A DNA stretch of 64,000 nucleotides from Paragyromitra xinjiangensis (GCA_038503065.1 JBCAMK010000012.1:806001-870000), one strand, 5' to 3'. Counted from the stretch's first letter, positions 30,340 to 42,842 are shown. Program-made: numbers and translations. The notes: generated from the letters alone by a model not told the origin.

Positions 30340-32421
30340 ATGAGATCCTCCCGCAGATCCGAAACCCAGGCGATTAATGCCCCGGTGCTTCCCCTTCAGA
30401 TTACATGGTAGAAGAAGGAACTAGCAGTAGGAGAGACAGACATGACCCAACTAGTCCACCGTCCGAAATCCACTATCCAAAGACATATCCCAGGCATCTC
30501 CACTCCATGGACAGACACATCAAAAGTTACCATAGCCGATTTCTTCGACGCATTTCAAGACCATCTCATGTCCCAGATCAACCTATCGGTTGGGGATACC
30601 ACCCAGACCATGAGAATGCTACAAGAACGGCAAGAAGTGGAGAATACCTTGTTGCGGGAAGCTGCCGAGTATTTGGACCGGAAAGTCCTCAACCTCCAGC
30701 AGCATCTACAACAGTTGTTGACGGACAAAGATGACCTCGCAACTGATCCCATGGATATAGACCCCCCCGAAGCAGTTGGAATCCCTGACTACATCGGAGC
30801 ACTACAGCAGGCCATTACAGAAGGCCGCCTACACATCACCGCACCCCCGAAACCAGCGGCAGGAAGAGAAAGATCCAGTAGTGTCTTTCTCTCAGATACC
30901 TTCCCAATCACCCTACCTACCACACCTACCAATAAAGCAGACCCCCCATCGTTACCCCCCGCAGTTCAAAAACCAGCAGTTAGTTTCGCGCCCTCAGGCT
31001 CATCCTCTACTCCAATACCTCCACAGACACCTAGAGGTCCCTTTTCTTATGGACATTGGTCCCTTGCAGGTGGCAGTGGTTATACACCACCACCCCTCGA
31101 TAGTGGTAGCTCATGGCTACCGAGAGGAACATACCTAAGGCCCTCGGAAGAAAGGAAGGAAGAAGGAGAAAGTAGTGGAGGAAGAACAGGGAAAGAAACT
31201 AGTGAACAGCAAGGGCAGGGAAATGAGAACCAGGGAGAAGGAGCAGGAGGAGGTAATGGAAATATAGGAGTAGGAGGAGGAGGAGACCCCGGTGATAGTA
31301 GCAGCAGCAGTAGTGAAGGAGGGGCAGAGAGGGATCCGAAGGAGTGGAAGAAATATTTCCGCAAGAAGCAGCGGAAAGCAGAGAAGAAGATGTTGGAGAT
31401 GATGGCTACAGTTTTGAGCAGTGGCACCGGTCCCACCTCTACTGGGAGCCTCAGGGGACGAGAACCCAAGGCACCTCAACCCAGCAAGTTCAAGGGAGAA
31501 GCTACTGATGTGGACCGATTCCTCCGGCAATGCGAAAATGTCTTCACTATTGAAGCATCCAGTTTTCAGCAGGAATCAATTAAGATCCGCTACACTGGTA
31601 ACCTTCTCGAAGGACATGCAGCAGTCAACTGGTATGAGGCCTACCATAACCTCATAGACCAAGGTGCTGCCGACAGAGCTGCAGGACGACCTGTTCAGCT
31701 TGACCCTCACTGGAACCATTGGGTTACCTTTTCCAATTCCTTCCGATCATCCTTTGGTGATAGAGTCACCAGAGAAGAGGCGGTAGCTAAGTGGGATAAA
31801 CTCTCCCAGACCGCCGGAATTGATGCTTTCCTGGACCAGATAGTCCAACTCATGTGGAAAACCGGTTATGCTGGCGAGGTTGTGGATGATAAAATATCCC
31901 AAGGCCTCACCGCTGAACTGGCTCTGGACTGGGCTAAGGTTGTAGTCAAACCTCAGTCCCTCCATGAGAGGATACAGATGATCCGCCACATGGGACATGT
32001 CCTGGAAAGACATAGGAAGGTCAGAGCCCCGGAGTCCAGGGCAACAGGAGAAGGAGGTGAGAGGAAGAAGAGATCCAGAGGTAGAGGCAAAGGTCAGAGT
32101 ACCACCGCCTCCCCTGAGAACAAGTCCACTCCCGGGGGTAGTAACCCACCACAGGAGAAGAAAGATAAAGCTGTGGAGCTAAAAGGAATACCCGAGGGTA
32201 TCCTTTCCGATAGAAAGAAGGCAGATAAGTGCCTGAAATGCGGAAAGGGTGGACATGCATGGTTTAAGTGTTGGACTACTGATCCGGTAACTGTTAGAGT
32301 TGCGGCAGTAAGAAAGAGGAAGAGAGGAACTGAGCTAGAGGCCAGTGATCCTCCGGGGTCTAAGAAGGGAAAAGTTGCCACTGTATCTAGATCAGGACAG
32401 AGTTCTGGCAGTCTCAAATAG
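30340..32421 (+). pseudogene. gag: Gypsy element 2 gag with a stop at codon 24
   Basis: ATG at 30340 (MRSSRRSETQ) aligns with the reversed copy, but TAG at 30409-30411 replaces its GAG. A later ATG at 30442 opens a 659-residue frame. Contents: a coiled-coil-like stretch near LNLQQHLQQLL, a long Pro/Ser then Gly-rich linker, a Gag core (DRFLRQCENVF... near 31500-32000) and one zinc knuckle CLKCGKGGHAWFKC near 32230. After the TAG at 32419-32421 the frame continues sensibly (ETGVFTAVDDDSGP) to another TAG at 32473, so gag may once have been longer. Confidence 0.85.
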
Positions 32422-32663
32422 GAGACTGGTGTATTTACGGCAGTAGATGATGACAGTGGACCTGAAATCATCTAGCCTAGTCATTCTTTAGAAATATATT
32501 TAGTTGGGCAGGACCCTATTGCTCCTACTGGTACTGAGGAGGGATAATATCCCGAAATTTGCTGGTCAAATATGCCAGTTCTCCCAAGCTATACCCAGAC
32601 ACAGATATAGCCATCGCTAGCGATAATTGACACCCTGCGAACGGAAAGAAAACCTCAACCACT

Positions 32664-35212
32664 ATGTCTACAGGCTACACTCCATTTCAAGGCGGCATAA
32701 GTAAGACCAGACCCGAGAGGTCAGTGGCAAAGCGCCAGAGAAGTCCCAGTCATGAAGACCACCCACCAACAAAGAGAAGAATGGAAGAACCCCCGCCAGA
32801 ACCCGTCCATGGGCAGAGACCCATCCTGAAGGCTGAGTTGAACTGGAAGGTGCGGAACCACATCAGCAGGTGCCATGGAAGGTTCCTGTTTGACACTGGA
32901 TGCACCGGGCCTATCCTCAGCGAAGAGTTTGTGAAGAAGGAGAAGATACCTGTGGAGCGCCGAGATTCTCCTATTCAGATGTTTGATGCCCAAGGTGACC
33001 TCATGATGGGAGCTGGCGAGTATTTTACTGCCACCCTCGACATGGTCATGGGCAAACATGAGGAGTTGATTCGGTGGGAGGTGGGACCTTTAGAAGAGGG
33101 CATCTCCGGATATCTTCCCATCTCATGGGCTCAGAAGCACAACCCAGACTTTGATTGGCATACTGGCCGCGTCAGGTGGAGGAGTGACTATTGCAAGAAG
33201 CATTGCATTCCCACCGATGTCAGGATTGAAGTATGTGAAGACTGGGAGATGTTGGCCGAAGATAGGGCCAATGTACATCAGATTGGATCAGCAGTGTGGC
33301 ATGATGAGCAGGGCGCAGATGTGGGATTGAGATTACCACCGGAATACCGGGAATGGGCAGATGTGTTCAGCAATGAGAAGAGCTCAAAGCTGCCGGAGCA
33401 TAGTGCATTTGACCACCACATCAGATTGCAGCCCGGAATGAAACCACCTTTTGGACCTCTTTATCCATGCTCTGAGAGTGAGCTGAAGGCCCTCCGGGAG
33501 TTTTTGAACAAAGCACTACCCTCCGGAAAGATCTCCAGGTCCAATTCCCCTGCCGCTGCTCCTATCCTGTTTGTGCCCAAGCCTAATGGTACCCTCCGCA
33601 TTTGTGTGGATTACCGGGGCTTGAACAAAATCACAATCAAGGACAAGTACCCACTTCCGCTGATGTCAGAACTGAGAGACAGGTTGACCACCGCCAGGGT
33701 CTTTACCAAGATAGACCTGAAGGATGGGTTTAACATGCTAAGGATCGCCAAAGGGGATGAGTGGAAGACAGCTTTCCGGACCAGATATGGCTTGTATGAG
33801 TACAATGTCATGCCATTTGGTCTGTGCAATGCACCCTCCTCGTTCCAGGCTATGATCAATGAGGTTCTACATGACCTCCTAGATCTCGGAGTTATAGTAT
33901 ACTTAGATGATATACTCATATACTCCGAGAACATGGAAGGACACCAGTTCCTCGTCAAAAAGGTGTTAGGAAGGTTGAGAGAAGCCAACCTCCATGCCCA
34001 AATTGACAAGTCCTTCTTTCATTTGAAAGAAGTGGAATATTTGGGGTACAACATCTCCGAGCATGGCATCTCTATGTCCAAAGAGAAAGTCAATGCTGTC
34101 AGGGAGTGGCCGGTACCTAGAACTGTGAAGGATGTGCAGGCCTTCTTAGGTTTCGCCAACTTCTACAGGAGATTCATAGCAGGTTTCAGTCGGGTTTGCA
34201 AGCCCTTGACAGATCTGCTGATGAAAGACAAGAAGTGGTTCTGGACTGCCGCTTGTGACAGGGCTTTTGAGGAACTCAAGCAGCTGTTCACAAGTGAGCC
34301 AGTCCTAGTTCATTTTCACCCTAGTAGGCGCACAGTTGTAGAGACTGATGCAAGTGACTTTGCGAAAGGTGCAGTGTTATCTCAGTATGGCGAGGATGGG
34401 AAGCTACATCCAGTAGCCTTCTATTCAAAGAAGTTTTCCCCCGCCGAGATAAACTATGACATCCATGACAAGGAAATGGGCGCCATAGTGGCTGCTTTCC
34501 GAGAATGGGAGCACCTTTTGAAGTCAGTAGAGGGAGAAGTCACTGTGTTCACCGACCATAAGAACCTAGAGTACTTCAACAGTACCAAGGTCTTAACCCG
34601 CCGGCAGGCCAGATGGTCTGAAGACCTGGCGGGTTATAACTTTAAGGTGGTCTACAGATCTGGTGACAAGAATGGGAAGCCATATGTCCTATCTAGACGG
34701 TGGGATCACTGCCTAGGAGAGGGAGGTGAACCTGCAGTTGTAGAACCGCAGTTGTTTTTCCGTCCTGGGCAATTGGTGTTGAACCCTGCTAGGCTAGTGG
34801 CCATCAGAGTTCACCAACTCCAGTCTACATTCTTGCAGAGGCTTGAAGCTGCGGCAGCTCAAGATATCCAGTGTCAAGGCATTCGCCAGGCACTACAGGA
34901 GAAGAAAGAAGGATTAGACCTGTCACTGTCCTTCAAGGATGGTTTAGTGTTCTACAAGAACCGATGGTATGTCCCGGAAGGCAGAGACCTCCGCCAGGAA
35001 ATCTTCACTGAGTGCCATGACAGCAAGATGGCCAGTCACTTCGGGCAGTTCAAGACAGTTGAGAAGATCAAGTCCAACTTCTACTGGCCCAACATGGATA
35101 AGGACATTGAAGAGTATGTCCGGAGCTGTGATAGCTGCCAGAGGAATAAAACCGCCCGCCACAAGAAGTATGGTGAGCTACTACCTCTAGAAGTGCCCTA
35201 CCACCCATGGAC
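32664..35212 (+). pseudogene. pol: Gypsy element 2 pol, N-terminal part (PR-RT-RNase H-IN zinc finger)
   Basis: ATG at 32664, 242 nt after gag in a different frame with stops between, so unlike element 1 there is no visible frameshift link. Motifs: protease DTGCTG (near 32892), reverse transcriptase YLDDILIYS (near 33900), RNase H ETDASDF (near 34340), and integrase HHCC finger from ECHDSKMASHFGQ to CDSCQRNK (35010-35150). Ends at PYHPW-T where LINE G is inserted; bases after 35212 belong to LINE G. Motifs look intact. Confidence 0.9.
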
Positions 35213-35527
35213 ACCTTCCTGCACGAGTAAAAAGATCCCTGCAAAACAACAGTTCTACGTTGCAACCGCGTTACACACTGCAAAAAGTCTTTAACTCTTC
35301 GGCTTCATTTATCACCACTTCCCCGCACCCAAACACTTTCATCGGGCGCTACGCCCCATTTCATCCTGGATTCGCCCTCAACTCCTCCCAGGAGATCCCG
35401 CACACCTTCCCCATCCCCTGTGAAGCTGGTGACCTTTGGCACCAACTTTACCCTCCCCCTCATTGGCAAGAAAAGAACCCTTTCCAACCCCTCACCAGCT
35501 CCCGCCCGCTCAGGTTCCCCCACAAAG

Positions 35528-36937
35528 ATGGCTGAATCCTCCACCGCACAATCCCTCTTCGACACCGGCCCCCAGAGCCGCACCACTGATTCTCAATACC
35601 ACGACGAAGCTCTCATGCACGAGCTTCCCGACGATTCCACTCCTAACTGGCTTCGTGACTTTTCAGTCACAAAAGATTACATGTCCGAGATCCCAGATGA
35701 TGGCAACACCGAACAATTCACGGCATGGCTACTCAAATCCAGCTTTGCCCGTCTTAACACCCAAACCAAGGAAAATAACACCCTCCTCCTCGCCAAAGTA
35801 GCCATACAGGAAAACGACATCCTCAGGCTCACGGATCAAACGAAGATCCTTCAGGAAATGGTTGGAAAACTCTCCACCACCCTCAATAACATGGCTGGAG
35901 CTCTTCGTAATATTGAAAAGAACACCAATCAGCCCACCCGCACCTCCACGACAGCCGGCAACCAGCAAAAGCCCCAACAACCAGCCCAAAAACCCCAGGT
36001 CCCCCAACTCAACGACGGGAAACCGATGACCTATGCACAAGCTGCAAATGCTCCCGCCGCCCCATTCACCAAGGTCAACAAGGGAAACAAGAAGAAGAAG
36101 CCCCTTCCTCCCAAGTTATTCCAACCACAATTCACAACCATCAACAGGCAAATCATTTTGGAAACCTCCGCAGACGTACCACCTTCCATTGACAATTCCT
36201 CCCTCCTCGCAGCAATCAACAAGGAACTTGCCCCACGCAACACCTCCATCTTGATGTGCACCAAAACCGCAAGACACAACTTCGTCCTCACCACTCGACC
36301 CAACGAATCCGCCGAACAAATCTGCCAGGCCTACCAAAAGGAAATTGAGACAGCATGCACCCTACTCAAAATTCCACTCGGCGAAGCCAGACCAAATTCC
36401 AAATGGTCAAAATTCATCATCCATGGCATCCCCACCAAGGCAACAATGACCGAAGTCGTGGAACAAATGTCCATCTCTGTCCCCACCTTCACCCTCGCAC
36501 AAACCCCCAGATGGCTCACGACCCCAGAGGCCAGAGCTAACAAAACTCACTCTGCCATCGTTATCGCTCTTCCTCAAAAGTTCACCATGGAAACCCTCGG
36601 ACTCTCTCAAATTCCTCTCTTCAACTCCTTTTGCAGAGTACAGGAATACATCGCAGTCTCCCCCACCACACAATGCAGGAAGTGCCAGGCTTATGGACAC
36701 CACCAACAAACCTGCAAGAATGAAATCAAATGTGCTGTCTGTGCTGAAGCACACGAAACCTTCAAACACCCGTGTACCACCGCTGGATGCCCTGCTGGCT
36801 CCAAGTGCACTCACCCCCCAATTCGCTGCGCCAATTGCAACCAAGGCCATAAAGCCTACGAGCGCAAAGTTTGCATCGCCTACACTAAGCTCGCTGAGAG
36901 CCTCAAATCTTCCCAAGCTACAAACACCACTGCTTAA
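35528..36937 (+). CDS. LINE G ORF1 (RNA-binding protein with zinc knuckles)
   Basis: I choose the ATG at 35528 (MAESST); the longer frame opens at a GTG at 35420. The LINE B, C and E ATGs lie at the same alignment position. About 469 residues. Order: acidic N-terminus (EIPDDGNTEQF), coiled coil (NDILRLTDQTKILQEMVGKL), MTYAQAANAP, an RRM-like section (INRQIILETSADVP to HGIPTKATM), and knuckles CRKCQAYGHHQQTC, CAVCAEAHETFKHPC and CANCNQGHKAYERKVC. The TAA overlaps the ORF2 ATG (TAATG at 36935-36939). Open and apparently intact. Confidence 0.85.
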   Translation: MAESSTAQSLFDTGPQSRTTDSQYHDEALMHELPDDSTPNWLRDFSVTKDYMSEIPDDGNTEQFTAWLLKSSFARLNTQTKENNTLLLAKVAIQENDILRLTDQTKILQEMVGKLSTTLNNMAGALRNIEKNTNQPTRTSTTAGNQQKPQQPAQKPQVPQLNDGKPMTYAQAANAPAAPFTKVNKGNKKKKPLPPKLFQPQFTTINRQIILETSADVPPSIDNSSLLAAINKELAPRNTSILMCTKTARHNFVLTTRPNESAEQICQAYQKEIETACTLLKIPLGEARPNSKWSKFIIHGIPTKATMTEVVEQMSISVPTFTLAQTPRWLTTPEARANKTHSAIVIALPQKFTMETLGLSQIPLFNSFCRVQEYIAVSPTTQCRKCQAYGHHQQTCKNEIKCAVCAEAHETFKHPCTTAGCPAGSKCTHPPIRCANCNQGHKAYERKVCIAYTKLAESLKSSQATNTTA

Positions 36938-39900
36938 TGCAGCCACAACCATCCACGCCAGGCATAGCCATGGTGCAGCAGCTGAACTGCGCCAAAGGAC
37001 AGGCCTCTACATTATCAGCAATTATGAATCACAATCAAACGCCATCTTCACTAATACTCATGCTCCAGGAACCCTGGCTTGATCATAACAACCTTCCTCC
37101 AAAATCACCAAGCTCTGACGCTTTCTTTCCTTCCACGCCATGCAAAGTAGTTATATATATCAAGAAAAACCTCAAAAACACAAAAATAACAACCACACTA
37201 GCACCAAATCCCAACATCATTTCACTTCTCATTAAATTGCCACATTCAACGCTTGAAGTTTGCAACGTGTATATTCAACCACGTACAAGTGACAATCACT
37301 TACCACTCTTAACACACCAATTCCATCATAATACGATATTAGCGGGCGACTTTAACCTACACCACCCATGGTGGTATGGTCCCCTAGCAGAAACCCGGCA
37401 ATACCTCTTTTCCAAACGCATATCCATAACCACCACCATCACCGAATGGCTGGAAGACATGGACTTCCGCCTTCTCAACAAACCCGGGACTCTGACTCAC
37501 TTCCCCAGAAACGGAAACCAACCCTCTATTGTGGACCTCACCCTAGCCCGAGGCCTATCCAACATCCTCGGACCTTGGTCTGCCCCACCCAATTGTCCTC
37601 ACAATTCTGATCACATCACCCTACACACCACGCTCTACATTCACCCGCCGGAATACATTAGCAGACGCCTATATTCAAAAACCAACTGGCCGGCATTCCA
37701 CCAAATCATAAAAGACGCAGCCATACCCCTCACGTTCAAAAACGAGGAAACGGCCACCTCTACCCTATCCCACATCATCAACCTCATCAACAGGGCCGTA
37801 GAAGAAACAGTCCCTCTTTCCAAACCCAGAACCCACGCCAAAACCTGGTGGACTCCAAATCTTAGTAAATTAAAAAGAAAGTTATCCTGGATTGAATCCG
37901 AAATCAGGAAACCCAACTCTTCCTCCCACCTCAGAACCATTGCCATTTCAATTCGCAAGGCATATAAATCGGAAATCACCCTCGCCAAATGGGACCACTG
38001 GCATCGCTCCCTCAAAGACATAAGCCCAAGCTCAGCCTGGAACTTGCTCAATAGTGCATCAGCCAGGAATAAGCCCAATATACCCTCCATTGCACAACAA
38101 GAAAGCAACGAAGGCATCGCCATGGCTTTTCGCAACACCTTCTTTCCCCCGCAAGCAAATCCACCAAACCTTCCACCCAACTTCCTAAAAAAACCCACCT
38201 CCGACACTACCTCCTTCCCCTACCTAGTTTCAGCGGAAGAAATTGACTTCCTACTTCAAAAATCCAACATGCGGACAGCAGTTGGCCCTGACGGAATCAA
38301 TTACATAACCTTACGCGAAACTCATCGAGCCCGACCTTCCTTATTCACCACCCTCTTCAACAATCTCCTACATTTGGGCATTATGCCTGAACAATGGAAA
38401 ATCACCCACTGTGTTCCCATCCCGAAATCAAACAAGGCCGATTACTCCTCCCCCAAAAGCTACCGTCCAGTTTCCCTCCTCTCCTGCTTTGGCAAACTCT
38501 TAGAGAAGATAGTCGCCAAGAAACTCGAGAGATGCGCCACTTTAAATGGCTCCATACAATCACACCACACAGGAGCCAGAACAGGCATATCTGCCACTGA
38601 TTCCCTACACACCATCCTCACCATCACTCAGAAACAGGTTCTCATCCCCACCCTGGGTAATGACAGGAAAGCCTCACGAGCTCCTCTCCGCCCCTCCATC
38701 CTAGCCACTGATATTGATGGCGCTTTTAATTGCGTATCACATTCCCACCTCATTAAAATCCTCGAACACTACACTTTCCCAGCATGGTGCGTCAAATGGA
38801 TGCATAGCTTCACCTCAAACCGCACATTAGCCTTCCGAATCAATAATGAACTGGAAACTCCCCAACCATTACTAGTCGGACTTCCACAAGGCTCCCCCCT
38901 TTCTTCCATAGCTTTTGTTATCTATGCTGCTGCACTTGATTCCCCTGTGGAGCCTCATCCAACCGAATCGTCCACCATTTACATTGACGATGATACTGCC
39001 CTGCAATTAGCGAAGACCCCTGCCTTCGCCACCAAACGCTTAGCCGAAAGACACATCGCCAAAACGCTCCGTGCTTCCTTCCTGAATATAACCTTTTCAC
39101 AAGCGAAGACTGAGTTAATTCATTTCATCGCCACAAGCACCCCCCAACCCCCTTCAAATTCCATAAAAATTTTCAATACAGAAATACCCCCCTCCCCATA
39201 CATCAAGACCCTAGGCATCCTCTTGGATCAGAGATTGAATTTTCACACTCATAGTCAACAGGCTGCCTCTCGCCTCAGGACCTCCTTATACTTGGTAAAT
39301 AATCTTATCAAAGACAAAGGACCCACACCTAACTTGATACATCAACTTACTCTCACCATCATCCTCCCAGCCGCACTTTATGGCTCCGAAATATGGTGGA
39401 CGGGAACTCAAAGCGTTTTAGACAGAATTACACCTGCCTATCACCGTGCCGCCCGCCTCATCTCCGGCCTCCCAAAATTCACCCCTATCCATAAACTCCT
39501 ACCTGAGGCTGGCCTAGCCCCCCTCAACCTCCTCCTTGATATGCGAACGCAAAGTTACGGCATCCGCATCTTAAGAAACACCAAACATCCATTACATCAA
39601 GACCTCCTCACACATCTCCATCCCACGGACTTCAAGGGCACTGGCCTACAGAGAGTCGGCTCCCTACTATCCAAATTATTAGTTGGATCACCACTTGAAG
39701 ATACATCCTTACCTTCCTATCCTTTCCTTAACGATTCTGACATACACATCGAAGGCACCAAACAATCCGCAACATTAACCCACATGGACTGGCTTCACAG
39801 CCTTTCCAAAGCTTGGGTACTTTATTCCGATGGATCTAAATCAGAAGATGGAACCACCGCCTCTGGATGGAACATCCAATTCATCCAATATGGCATCACC

Positions 39901-40662
39901 ACATCCTCCTTCCAGGGTAATTGCAATCTTGGACACCAATGCGAAAATGAAGACGCAGAGATTCATGGAATCCAAGAAGCCCTGCATTACCTCATTCACA
40001 ACCTTCAAGCGGATAATTCATTGATTTATCTTTGCGTCGACAATCAAAATGCCCTCCGTTCTCTCGCAGGTCACCCCACTTCTAATTGACAATTTCTCAG
40101 AGATTCTTTATTTCATATCCAAACCCTCCACAATCTGAATTCAACCGTCATGGGACGCTGGACACCGTCACACTCCAACATTCCAGGCAACGAAATAGCA
40201 GATTCTATGGCCAAACAGGGCCTTCTGATTCCTCAATGCAAACACACCTGCACCACTTTAGGCTGGTTACGCCTACAACCTAAATTCCACTTACTCAAAG
40301 CATGGCAATCCACAACCGAAACACCAGTTGCTTTACACCCTCCCAGCGTCTTGCGATTCCTCCGACGAACCCAAGCAAAGGCAATTTCGCTATTGCGCAC
40401 CCAACAAACCAAGGCGGATCCGAATCCCCTCACCCCTCCATCTACATGTGCGTGTGGCACGATCAATTCTTCACCTCACCTCGCTCTCAATTGCACCCTA
40501 AACGGCACTTCACGACCGAACTGGGGCAACAACTGGTACCGAGCTATTCTTCTCAACACCAATCACCTCGATCTCCTGCATTTTATTAAGGAGAACGATT
40601 TAGCCACAATTTCATCAAACAATTATCTCAATATGGTGTCTAACACTAACCTGCTCGTATGA
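36937..40662 (+). pseudogene. LINE G ORF2 (EN-RT-RNase H) with one TGA
   Basis: ATG at 36937 shares one base with the ORF1 stop. Endonuclease motifs LQEPWLDHN, GDFNLHHPWWYGP and HNSDHIT; RT motifs SYRPVSLLSCFGKLLEK, PQGSPLSSIAF and YIDDDTALQ (near 38980); RNase H YSDGSKSEDGTTASGW, NEDAEIHGIQEAL and CVDNQNAL, then WTPSHSNIPGNEIAD after the stop. C-terminal CACGTINSSPHLALNC. The only break is TGA at 40087-40089, where LINE B and C have an arginine (TSNRQFL), so CGA became TGA. The rest is open to TGA at 40660-40662. Confidence 0.9.
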
Positions 40663-40931
40663 ATTAATTTCTTGGTGAACCGGGCGGGGGAAGTTTTTCT
40701 TTTGTTTCCGGTCAGTTGGGAATTATTTTCTATAAAATTTTATCGTTATTTCATTTATTATTGTTGGGAGGGGTATCGTTTGCGTATATGTTTTGTATTT
40801 TCTTTTAAGTTTTCATCAGGGGAAGCAGAGGCTGGCGGAGGTTGAGGTCATGTATTTCATATACGAGTGCCATTCAGTAGCTAGTTAGGTTAGCGACTGT
40901 CTAAAATAAATTGAAATTGGAAATTGGAAAT
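40663..40931 (+). other. 3' UTR and repeat tail of LINE G
   Basis: No coding content. Ends AAATAAATTGAAATTGG then two further GAAATTGG-like units before Gypsy sequence resumes. Reverse transcription of such LINEs starts at the tail, so its variation marks the insertion site. Confidence 0.7.
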
Positions 40932-41897
40932 TGGACCTCAATCGCTATGGACTTCATAGTGGGATTACCTGAATCTGTTGGGAATACCAAGATCTGGGTC
41001 ATAGTTGACCGGTTTTCGAAGATGGCTCACTTCATTCCACTACCTAGCGAGAATAAGACTGAGGACATGGCAAAACTCTTCCTGAAAGAAATCTGGAAGC
41101 TTCATGGTCTCCCTGATGACATAGTCTCGGATAGGGATAGCAAATTCATCTCCCACTTTTGGCAGTCACTGATGGATCTCCTCAATGTGAAGCTGAACTT
41201 GTCTACCGCATTTCATCCACAAACCGATGGTCAAACCGAGAGGGTTAACCAGGTTCTGGAGCAGTATATGCGGAGCTATTGTTCCTTCCAACAGGATGAT
41301 TGGTCAGATCTCCTCCCCCTCGCCGAGTATGCCTACAACTCTGCTATCTCCAAGTCCACCAAGGTATCACCCTTTTGTGCAAACTATGGGTTTGAACCTA
41401 GGACCAATTGGCCAAATGTAAAGCCAAGAGCAGATTGGGATAACCCGGCGAGTCAAGTTAAGGTATCTCAGTGGGAAGCCATTTGGCATGCCATGCAGGA
41501 GAACCTGGGGAAGGCTAGGGTCCGGATGGCCCGCTGGTATGATAAGCATCACCAGAAGGGACCGGAACTCAAGCCAGGTGATGAGGTTATGCTTGATCGG
41601 CGCAATGTACAGACAAAGCGGCCAATGAACAAGCTGGATCAGAAGAAGTTTGGGCCCTTTAAGGTCAAGAAGGCAGTGGGGAAGCGAGCCTTTGAGCTTG
41701 TCTTGCCTCCGGGTATGAAGATACACCCGGTATTCCACATCAGCCTCTTGGAACCTTATAGAGCGCCAGCAGACTCCCTGAGAAGAGAACCCCCACCGGA
41801 GATGGAGATGGTAGATGAGGAAGAGAACTGGGTGATGAGGGAGATAGCGGACTCCAGGGTGAACCGCAAAAAGAAGAGAGTGGAGTATCTTGTGTTG
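40932..41897 (+). pseudogene. pol: Gypsy element 2 pol, C-terminal part (IN core, GPY/F, partial chromodomain)
   Basis: Resumes with W-TSIAMDFIVGLP directly after the LINE G tail, in frame with the upstream half once the TGGAC duplication is removed. Integrase acidic residues lie in SIAMDF, SDRDSKF and HPQTDGQTER; a GPY/F-type module KKFGPFKVKKAVGKRAFEL follows near 41645. The chromodomain starts (MREIADSRVNRKKKRVEYLV) and is cut at 41897 by the LINE B poly(A). Confidence 0.9.
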
Positions 41898-42157
41898 TTT
41901 TTTTTTTTTTTTTTTTTTTGAATCGATTTAGATTGATTAACTACCTACTAGCTAAACAAAATGGCACGGTATACAAAAATACATGGCCTCATCCACCACC
42001 AACCTCATAACATCCCCAATAAACATAATAAACATAAATGAAAATACAAAAACCCTTAAAACGACAAAGAACTAAATACTACTAAACAAATCGAACAATT
42101 TTTAATTGAAACCAATTCCGGATACAAAGGAAAAACTTCCCCCACCTGGATAACCAG
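41898..42157 (-). other. 3' UTR and poly(A) of LINE B
   Basis: Includes the block AATCGATTTAGATTGA (near 41921) next to a 22-nt T run on +, the same 3' end as LINE C and the fragment at 59900. No coding content. Confidence 0.8.
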
Positions 42158-42420
42158 TTACATATAATCAAGCAAATTTAAATTCGTAAGTCGATCGAAG
42201 AAGTTTTTAGAAGTGAGGGTTGCCAAGTTGTTGTCTCGAATGAAGGCAAGCAAGGCTGTAACGTCGGAGTTATGTAAGATAGCTTGGGACCAGTCTTGAG
42301 GAAAGTTTTGACGCGTTGTGATATTTAATGGGCAATGCAATGCTAAATGTCGTGACGATAAGAGAATGCCACAATTGCAGATTGCTGCAGGTCGAAGAGG
42401 ATTTGGATCTGCATTGGTGA
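42158..42420 (-). pseudogene. LINE B ORF2, C-terminal part after the LINE 2 insertion
   Basis: Resumes with TNADPNPLRP and encodes CNCGILLSSRHLALHC, then TALLAFIRDNNLAT, ending DYM-stop at 42158. It matches the LINE C C-terminus. Together with 48982-52476 it restores a full ORF2 apart from the insertion, showing that LINE 2 entered a still-open copy. Confidence 0.85.
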
Positions 42421-42842
42421 TTTATTTATTTATTGCTCATATTGCATAAATCCGTAACGGATATGGCATACAGTGAAAGGAAACCCCATGACCGCACAAT
42501 AACCAACAAAGGAAAATCCTCCGCGAACATGAACCAACTAATTAGTAGATATCCACATCAGATATCCCTTTGCGAAAAACAGAAAAAACATAAATCAAAA
42601 CAAAATAACAAAAGGAAAATAACAAAAGAGGAAATAACAATTTTTATCTCAAAGTTCTACCGAACAGTAGAAACGAACGGAATATCAATCGACAGGGTAA
42701 AATCATAGGGAAATACTCAAACAGTTTTTATAATCAGAAATCCTCCACACGGTCATGTTCCATCTCACCCCACTTTCAGGGTATTCATCAATTTTATATC
42801 GTCCTTCACCATCGCATGCTTTGGGCCTATAGCCCGTTCTTA

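Larger units (their letters stand above)
35213..40931 (+). mobile_element. LINE G: full-length family-1 LINE inside Gypsy 2 pol
   Basis: Begins with TTCCTGCACGAGTAAAAAG, the counterpart of the LINE B and LINE C 5' ends, and ends with a tail of GGAAATT-type repeats. TGGAC at 35208-35212 and 40932-40936 is a 5-bp target-site duplication. Carries ORF1 and ORF2 with one nonsense codon. Its 3' tail differs from the poly(A) tails of LINE B and C, so it is a separate subfamily. Confidence 0.9.
29567..41897 (+). mobile_element. Gypsy element 2 (chromovirus), split by LINE G, 3' end lost to LINE B
   Basis: 5' LTR, gag and pol to 35212, interrupted by LINE G (35213-40931), then integrase and the beginning of the chromodomain to 41897, where LINE B starts. 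The remaining chromodomain and 3' LTR are not visible within the window beyond the LINE stack. The base before the LTR is preceded by GGTAG, one half of a possible 5-bp target duplication. A stop in gag at codon 24 and the two insertions make it inactive. Confidence 0.9.

Noticed and set aside
40911..40931. N-terminal extension MKLEIGN on the Gypsy 2 integrase frame
   Set aside because: These codons are the LINE G repeat tail and begin with TTG.
41898..41921. Poly-Phe end of the integrase frame
   Set aside because: It is the T run of the LINE B poly(A) read on the wrong strand.
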